Shown one piece after another: positions 8,716 through 13,665 of a stretch of DNA of 13,665 nt; the stretch's first letter is position 1; each line of letters opens with the position of its first letter. The notes beneath the pieces were generated by a model. It made no database searches. It saw nothing but the letters and a program-made list of their open reading frames with translations, and was not told the origin of the DNA. The position numbers and the translations under genes are program-made. The DNA is from CAZIAK01 sp964537035. Lineage in GTDB: Bacteria > Planctomycetota > B15-G4. The stretch covers positions 1 to 13,665 of the forward strand of contig CAZIAK010000082.1 of NCBI GenBank assembly GCA_964537035.1, read 5' to 3'.

Positions 8716-11481
8716 ATGCGTTCGCTGCTGTCCTCCACATCCGTCTTGTCCCACTTGTTCACACCGCTGCTCGGCTTCGCGCTGCTCACAACCAGCGGTT
8801 GTGCCACGGTGACAGATTCGCCCGAGTCCGCAGCCAGCGATAGCCAGGCCGAAGCGACCGACGCCGCAGACAAAGCAGCTGACGGCGCCGCCACTGAGAC
8901 CGCAGACGCGGGCAAAGCAGATGCGGCCCCTGAAGCGAAGAGCGACAACGGTGGCAACGGCGACGCCGCCAAGGCAGCCAAACCAGCGCCCAAGAAAGAC
9001 GAGAAGTCAGAAGAAGAGAAGCGCGACGAGGCCCAGAAGAAGTGGGACAAGGCCATCGACGAACTCGAAGAGTCTCGCGGCTTCTTCACCACCTGGCACG
9101 ACGAGGACAAGCTGCTGCTTGAGCTCGACGCCAAGTCCATGGGACGACAGTTCCTTTACTGGGCCAACCTGCTCTCCGGTCTGGGCAACGGCAGCGTCTA
9201 CCGCGGCGCCATGCTCTCCGACTCGGGCCAGGTGCTGCGCTTCGAGAAGCGTGGCAAGAAGCAGGTGGTGCTCATGGCCGAGAACACCAACTACTTCCCC
9301 GGCGAAGACGCTCAAGAAGACCGGGCCCTGCGCGCGGTGCTGAGCGAAGGCTTCATCAAGAGTTTCGACATCGCCGCCGAGCTTGAGCACGAAGGCAAGG
9401 TGCTCATCGATGTGGGCAGCTGGTTGAAGTCCGACTTTCTCAAGGTAGCCAAGGGCATCTCTGGCAGTGGTTTCTCCGCCAACGCCAAGCTCTCGCTCAT
9501 CGACGAGATCAAGGCCTACCCGCGCAACATCGAAGTGCTGCTCGACATGGTCTACACCAGCAGCAACGGCAACCAGGGCAACTCGACCATGGCCGATGGT
9601 CGTGGCGTCAACGTGCGGGTGGCCCACTCGTTCGTGGCCCTGCCCGAAGACGGTTTCAAGCCCCGCGAGTTCGACCAGCGCGTGGGCTATTTCTACACCG
9701 AGCGGAAGAACATCTTCGATCGTCTCTCCGGCGACGGCGTGACCCGCTTCGCGAACCGCTGGCGGCTGGTCAAGAAAGACCCCACCGCCGAGGTCAGCGA
9801 GCCGGTCGAACCCATCGTCTACTGGATCGACAACAACACGCCCAAGGAGTACCGGGGCGCGGTGAGAGAGGCCATCGAGTCCTGGGAGCCCGCCTTCCGC
9901 AAGGCTGGTTTCCTCAACGGCATCGTGGCCAAGCAGATGCCCGACGACGCCGAGTGGGACGCAGCCTCCGTCGACCACGCCGTGGTGCAGTGGTCTGACG
10001 ACGAAAACCTGGGTTTCGCCATCGGCCCCTCCCGCGTGGACCCCCGCACGGGCGAGACCATGGACGCCGACATCACCATGCAGGCGACGTTCTTGAACAT
10101 CTACGCCCACCGCTTCGACGTCTACCTGTCGAAGATGGCGGCCACCACCAAGGAGGAACTGCTCTCCCAGTACGCGACCTCCAAGCTGCCTCCCATCGAG
10201 GGCATGGACGCCCGCAGCCACCAGTGCCTGATGCAGAGTGAAGAGCGGGCCATGCAGGTGGCCTTCGGCGCCAGCATGTTGCCGTACCTCGACACGGACA
10301 CCAGCAAGGCAGAGTACCTGCACGCCATGATCCGCGAGGTGGCCGCCCACGAGGTGGGTCACACCCTGGGCATGCGGCACAACTTCAAGGCCTCCACCTG
10401 GCGCGGCCTCGACGGCCTCGGTGACGACGACTCCACCATGGACTCGGGCATCACCGGTTCGTTCATGGACTACCCGGCGGTCAACATGGCCGGGCCCGGC
10501 GAGGAGCAGGGCGAGTTCTTCCAGTCCCACGTGGGTCCCAACGACATCTGGACCATCGAGTGGGGCTACACCGAGTTCGGCAGCAACGCCGAGAAGCGCC
10601 TGGAGAAGATCGCGGCTCGTTCCCCTGAGGCCGGCCTCGACTTCGGCACCGACGAGGACAGCTTCATCGGCGACGCCCTCTGCGTGGTGTGGGACATGGG
10701 CGCCGACCCGGTGGCCTTCGCCCAGAGCCAGCTGGACCTGGTCACCTGGGGCCTCGAGGCCATGGACGAGCGAGCGGTCGAAGACGGCGACGCCTTCAAC
10801 GAGTACGCCCGGTACTACTCTCGCTTCGACGGCCACTATCGCCGTCAGCTGGCAGGCCTTGAGCGTTTCCTCGGTGGCTACACCTTCAACCGCGATGTGG
10901 TCGGTCAAGAAGGCGGCCGGCAGCCCATCGTCCCGGTGGACGCCGCCCTGCAGAAGAGCGCCCTCGACATGCTCGTCGACACCGGCCTCTCCTGGTCTGG
11001 CGGCATCCCCGATGAGCAGCGGCTCAAGTTCGCCAACGCCAAGCACGGCCCCTTCGGTGAATGGTTCGACTTCTGGAGCTTCGACCCCATCCCGCAGATG
11101 GTCAACCGGGCTCGTTTCTCGGTGCTGATCCCGCTCATGGACACGTCCATGTACGAGCGCCTCGACAGCCAGAACCGCATCACCAAAGACCCTGCTCTTG
11201 AGCTGCACACCGTGGCCAACCGGGTGTTCGACGCGGTCTGGGGCGACGCCCCCGACGAGTACGACCTGTGGACCCAGTCGGATTGGGTCAACCTGTGCAT
11301 CAGCAGCGTCGAGCGCGACTCGACCCCGAAGGTCACCGCGTTGTTCGACAGCCTGCTCCGTCGGGCCTCCGCCCAGCTCGCCGACTACCAGGCCTCCAGT
11401 GACGCGGCCCTCTCGGCTCACGGTCACTGGCTCGCCGGTCGCATCACCCGTTACCGCGAGCGGACACAGGTTCAGTTCTGA
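8716..11481 (+). CDS. Large zinc-dependent metalloprotease lipoprotein (DUF5117/DUF4953-type)
   Basis: Predicted exported zinc endopeptidase of 921 residues. The signal MRSLLSSTSVLSHLFTPLL... ends in a lipobox-like TSGC with the probable lipidated Cys near residue 29. Next comes a low-complexity Ala/Asp/Glu/Lys-rich linker to about residue 115, probably disordered. The N-terminal domain (WHDEDKLLLELD..., residues about 117-330) resembles the DUF5118/DUF5117 modules of this family. The catalytic metzincin motif HEVGHTLGMRH has zinc ligands His545, His549 and His555 with Glu546 as catalytic base. The FMDYP segment with Met584 is a plausible Met-turn. The family is widespread in Gram-negative bacteria, but its substrates are poorly known. 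Translation should be efficient given the good ribosome site. The MutS-like gene follows immediately, probably in the same transcript. Confidence is high for a metalloprotease, lower for the exact subfamily. Confidence 0.9.
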   Translation: MRSLLSSTSVLSHLFTPLLGFALLTTSGCATVTDSPESAASDSQAEATDAADKAADGAATETADAGKADAAPEAKSDNGGNGDAAKAAKPAPKKDEKSEEEKRDEAQKKWDKAIDELEESRGFFTTWHDEDKLLLELDAKSMGRQFLYWANLLSGLGNGSVYRGAMLSDSGQVLRFEKRGKKQVVLMAENTNYFPGEDAQEDRALRAVLSEGFIKSFDIAAELEHEGKVLIDVGSWLKSDFLKVAKGISGSGFSANAKLSLIDEIKAYPRNIEVLLDMVYTSSNGNQGNSTMADGRGVNVRVAHSFVALPEDGFKPREFDQRVGYFYTERKNIFDRLSGDGVTRFANRWRLVKKDPTAEVSEPVEPIVYWIDNNTPKEYRGAVREAIESWEPAFRKAGFLNGIVAKQMPDDAEWDAASVDHAVVQWSDDENLGFAIGPSRVDPRTGETMDADITMQATFLNIYAHRFDVYLSKMAATTKEELLSQYATSKLPPIEGMDARSHQCLMQSEERAMQVAFGASMLPYLDTDTSKAEYLHAMIREVAAHEVGHTLGMRHNFKASTWRGLDGLGDDDSTMDSGITGSFMDYPAVNMAGPGEEQGEFFQSHVGPNDIWTIEWGYTEFGSNAEKRLEKIAARSPEAGLDFGTDEDSFIGDALCVVWDMGADPVAFAQSQLDLVTWGLEAMDERAVEDGDAFNEYARYYSRFDGHYRRQLAGLERFLGGYTFNRDVVGQEGGRQPIVPVDAALQKSALDMLVDTGLSWSGGIPDEQRLKFANAKHGPFGEWFDFWSFDPIPQMVNRARFSVLIPLMDTSMYERLDSQNRITKDPALELHTVANRVFDAVWGDAPDEYDLWTQSDWVNLCISSVERDSTPKVTALFDSLLRRASAQLADYQASSDAALSAHGHWLAGRITRYRERTQVQF

Positions 11482-11564
11482 GTTCAGGCCTGAACAACCG
11501 CACCGTCCAAGCCCTCGCCGGACTCCCTGACGCCCCGGGAGTCAAAGCCCAACTCGACGAGCGC

Positions 11565-13319
11565 TTGGATCGTTGGAACAACGACCTCGCCGCTGCCCAG
11601 GCTCGTGTCTCGAGCCTGGGTACGGCGAGGTTGCTGGTTTTCTTCGCCACCCTGTTCGGCGGCCTAGCGGTGCTCAAGACCGCCCCCACCTACGCGGGCT
11701 GGCTGCTCATCCCCATGGGCGCGTTCGTGGCCCTGGTCCTGTCCCACAGCAAGGCGAGCCTGCTCGCGGCCAGGGCTCAGCTCGCCACGACCTGGTACGA
11801 GGGCGCCGTCGCCCGCCGCCACAACACGTGGGCCGGCCTGGGGCACGACGGCGCGGGCCTGGTAGACGAGGCTCACCCCTACGCTCGCGACCTGGATCTG
11901 TTCGGCAAGGGCTCCCTGTTCGAGCTGCTCTGCACCTGTCGCACCGGGTTGGGCCGCAGCACCCTGGCCCACTGGCTCACCCATCCCGCCAGTGGAGACA
12001 AGGCACGGGCCCGCCAGCAGGCGGTGCTCGAGCTGGCCTCCCAACTCGATCGCCGGGAGCAGCTGGCTCTGCTCGACCCCCAAGGCGAGGGTGATCTCGA
12101 CGGTGATGCGCTCTGCGACTGGGCCGCTGCCGACCCTGTGAACGTCAGCCTGGTCCACAGGATCGTCGCCGTGCTGCTGGGCCTGTTCAGCGTGGCAGCG
12201 ATCATCGCCTGGGAGGTCTACGGCATGGGCCTGGGCCCCCTGGCCATGGCCGTCGTGCTTTGCGTGGCGCAGGACCAGCTGCTGCCCAAGCGGCTCAAGG
12301 GCGTGGACAGCGGCGCTCAGCTCGCAGACGCGGGCCTGCCCCTGCTGGTGGGGCTGCTGCAGTCCCTCGAAGACCAGCCCGTGGCCTGCCCCGAGCTCAG
12401 CTCGCTCAAGGAGCGCATCTGCACGCCCTTGGGCCCGCCGTCCTCGTCCGTTGATCGTCTGCGCAAGCTGGTGGCAGGGCTGGAGAACGCCAAACTCAAC
12501 CCCTTCTTCGCCCCCGTCGCGTTTCTGCTGCGCTACAAGGTGCACCGTCTGTGGGCCATCGAGTCCTGGCGACAGGTGGCCGGGCCGTCCATCGCCGAAT
12601 GGATCGACGCCGCCGGCGAGTACGAGGCCCTGGTCGCCCTGGGCAGCTACGCCTACGAGCACCCCGATGACGTCATGCCAGACATCGTCGAGGGCCCGGC
12701 TCAGCTGCACGCCAGCGCCATCGCCCACCCCCTGCTGCCGACGGACGGCGCCGTCACCAACGACGTCACGCTCGACGACGACCACGCCCTGCTGCTGATC
12801 AGCGGCTCGAACATGTCCGGCAAGAGCACGCTCCTGCGCACCATCGGCAGCAGCGTGGTGCTGGCCCTCGCCGGCGCTCCCGTGCGCGCCGCCAGCCTGA
12901 CCCTCACGCCCTTGGCCCTGGGCGCGTCGATCCAGATCGTCGACTCGTTGCTCTCCGGCGAGTCGCACTTCTATGCCGAGATCCGCCGCCTGGCCACCAT
13001 CGACGAGCTGGCCAAGCACGAACCCCAGACACTGTTCTTGCTGGACGAGATCCTCCACGGCACCAACAGCAGCGACCGTCTCGCGGGGGCGGGCGCCGTC
13101 ATCGCAGGCCTCGTCGCACGGGGTGCCCTGGGCCTGGTCACCACCCACGACCTGGCGCTCACGGCCATCGCCGACAAGCTGGGAGACCGCGCGGCCAACG
13201 CCCATTTCGAGGACAGCTTGGTCGACGGGCGCATGGTCTTCGACTACCGCATGCGGGAGGGGGTCGTCAGCCGGGGCAACGCCTTGGCGCTGATGAGGTC
13301 TTTGGGGCTGGATGTCTGA
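11565..13319 (+). CDS. Membrane-attached MutS-like ATPase (true start probably further upstream)
   Basis: Protein with a C-terminal MutS-type ATPase domain. From the TTG at 11565 it has 584 residues. Two hydrophobic segments lie at about 20-55 and another pair at about 198-235, so it is likely membrane-bound. The ATPase has Walker A GSNMSGKST with Lys420, the SGESHFYAE segment, Walker B LFLLDEILHGTN with Asp494 and Glu495, and the VTTHD switch with His528. The mismatch-recognition and connector domains of MutS are absent. It belongs to the poorly characterised membrane MutS-related group, whose function is not known to me. The start is problematic: codons upstream of 11565 keep the same open frame and high GC3 back to about 11490, but contain no ATG, GTG or TTG. 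CTG codons at 11478 (overlapping the metalloprotease stop as CTGA) and 11490 are candidates; alternatively an indel has hidden the start. It is probably translated from the metalloprotease transcript. Confidence 0.85.
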   Translation: MDRWNNDLAAAQARVSSLGTARLLVFFATLFGGLAVLKTAPTYAGWLLIPMGAFVALVLSHSKASLLAARAQLATTWYEGAVARRHNTWAGLGHDGAGLVDEAHPYARDLDLFGKGSLFELLCTCRTGLGRSTLAHWLTHPASGDKARARQQAVLELASQLDRREQLALLDPQGEGDLDGDALCDWAAADPVNVSLVHRIVAVLLGLFSVAAIIAWEVYGMGLGPLAMAVVLCVAQDQLLPKRLKGVDSGAQLADAGLPLLVGLLQSLEDQPVACPELSSLKERICTPLGPPSSSVDRLRKLVAGLENAKLNPFFAPVAFLLRYKVHRLWAIESWRQVAGPSIAEWIDAAGEYEALVALGSYAYEHPDDVMPDIVEGPAQLHASAIAHPLLPTDGAVTNDVTLDDDHALLLISGSNMSGKSTLLRTIGSSVVLALAGAPVRAASLTLTPLALGASIQIVDSLLSGESHFYAEIRRLATIDELAKHEPQTLFLLDEILHGTNSSDRLAGAGAVIAGLVARGALGLVTTHDLALTAIADKLGDRAANAHFEDSLVDGRMVFDYRMREGVVSRGNALALMRSLGLDV

Positions 13320-13603
13320 TTGCCAGGCGCTCTCGCGGGCGGCCGGTGCGACCTGCTGCCGGGGGGGGGAGGCCGTGGCGCTCAGACAACTCGGGAGCCT
13401 CGTGAACTCGCTCCAGACCTCCCCCCCCCGGCAGCAGGTCGCACCTCGTCGGTGGAGTGCCGGGCCGGCATGCGCGCCACGTGAAGTTCTTGGGCGTGGG
13501 GCCTTGCTTCGCTGAGGCGACGGGGTGCGCTGGGGTGACAGGGTGTGGTCAGCGAGTGCAACTCTGATTGCTGAGAGTCACGAGGACGCATGAGTGAAGA
13601 GTC
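13320..13603. other. Non-coding region between convergent genes at the right end
   Basis: 284 bp after the MutS-like stop. It contains the 28-bp inverted repeat listed separately and a 13-bp palindrome-like TGCCGGGCCGGCA (13458-13470) bracketed by GTGG and CCAC. It also has a small stem, ACTCT (13561-13565) with AGAGT (13574-13578). No T-tract terminator and no credible gene was seen. The short open frames crossing it have no family features. Confidence 0.55.
13345..13445. repeat. Perfect 28-bp inverted repeat with nine-G and nine-C tracts and a 45-nt spacer
   Basis: The left arm at 13345-13372 begins GGTGCGACCTGCTGCC, then has nine G and ends AGG. The right arm at 13418-13445 is its exact reverse complement: CCT, nine C, then GGCAGCAGGTCGCACC. 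All 28 positions pair. The spacer 13373-13417 holds a further 5-bp stem, GGAGC (13394-13398) with GCTCC (13410-13414). It starts 25 bp after the MutS-like stop codon. I see no flanking target duplication and no transposase. It could be a miniature inverted-repeat element, a bidirectional transcription block, or a structured RNA. Confidence 0.9.
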
Positions 13604-13665
13604 TCAGGGATCTTCGCCTTCGTCGCCCAGGTAACCCAGGGCAGCCAGGTCGCCTCGGGCAGCTT
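13604..13665 (-). CDS. Probable C-terminal tail of a minus-strand gene, 5' part outside window
   Basis: The minus strand stays open from the right edge to a TGA at 13604-13606, giving the tail AARGDLAALGYLGDEGEDP. Most codons end in G or C, as in the other genes here. A short LxALGYLG tail is common at the C-terminus of sulfatase and alkaline-phosphatase-superfamily proteins, which makes that a possible identity. Nineteen residues are too few to assign a function. If real, the gene is convergent with the MutS-like gene, and the 28-bp inverted repeat lies between their ends. Confidence 0.4.
   Translation of the reverse strand, partial: AARGDLAALGYLGDEGEDP

Noticed and set aside
9007..11427. 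806-codon open frame on the minus strand opposite the metalloprotease
   Set aside because: A typical antisense shadow in high-GC DNA; the plus-strand frame carries the zinc motif, signal peptide and ribosome site.
13345..13445. Integron attC site or tRNA-like element as an explanation of the inverted repeat
   Set aside because: No GTTRRRY/RYYYAAC boxes, no integrase and no tRNA features are present; the arms are perfectly paired without the unpaired bases typical of attC.

Overview
The window is about 13.7 kb of GC-rich DNA from a draft assembly, with two 100-N gaps. High GC3, two exported lipoprotein-type genes, an RND inner-membrane pump and a lone short histidine kinase indicate a diderm bacterium. 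The eukaryote-like P5C dehydrogenase, the large lipoprotein metalloprotease and the membrane-attached MutS-like ATPase would suit Myxococcota or another former deltaproteobacterial group. That placement is an inference; there is no rRNA or marker gene here.

Layout, left to right. A nearly complete glucose-6-phosphate isomerase gene (pgi, minus strand, last residues off the left edge) diverges from an RND-type efflux permease gene (plus strand). The permease runs into the first gap. Beyond that gap a soluble, sensor-less histidine kinase gene lies on the minus strand, convergent with the permease. The kinase diverges from pruA, encoding an ALDH4A1-type L-glutamate-gamma-semialdehyde (P5C) dehydrogenase. 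It is followed after 47 bp by a family-3 amino-acid-type solute-binding lipoprotein. A non-coding stretch with a 12-bp tandem repeat and the second gap comes next. It precedes a 921-residue zinc metalloprotease lipoprotein (HEXXHXXGXXH type) with a good Shine-Dalgarno site, and then a membrane MutS-like ATPase gene immediately downstream. The right end holds a perfect 28-bp inverted repeat with nine-G and nine-C tracts, followed by what looks like the C-terminal tail of a minus-strand gene.

How the genes relate. pruA plus the binding protein could be a small amino-acid uptake and catabolism pair, though no permease or proline dehydrogenase is present. The metalloprotease and the MutS-like protein are probably co-transcribed. 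The rest looks like ordinary chromosomal housekeeping and envelope content, not a mobile island; I see no transposase, integrase, tRNA, rRNA or CRISPR.

The most unusual signals are non-coding: the 28-bp inverted repeat, near-identical 19-bp boxes facing each other upstream of pgi and the RND gene, probable leaderless starts, and the absence of an ATG, GTG or TTG start at the expected 5' end of the MutS-like gene. The second gap is flanked by an exact 55-bp duplication that is almost certainly an assembly artefact. I did not find a clearly new multi-gene system.
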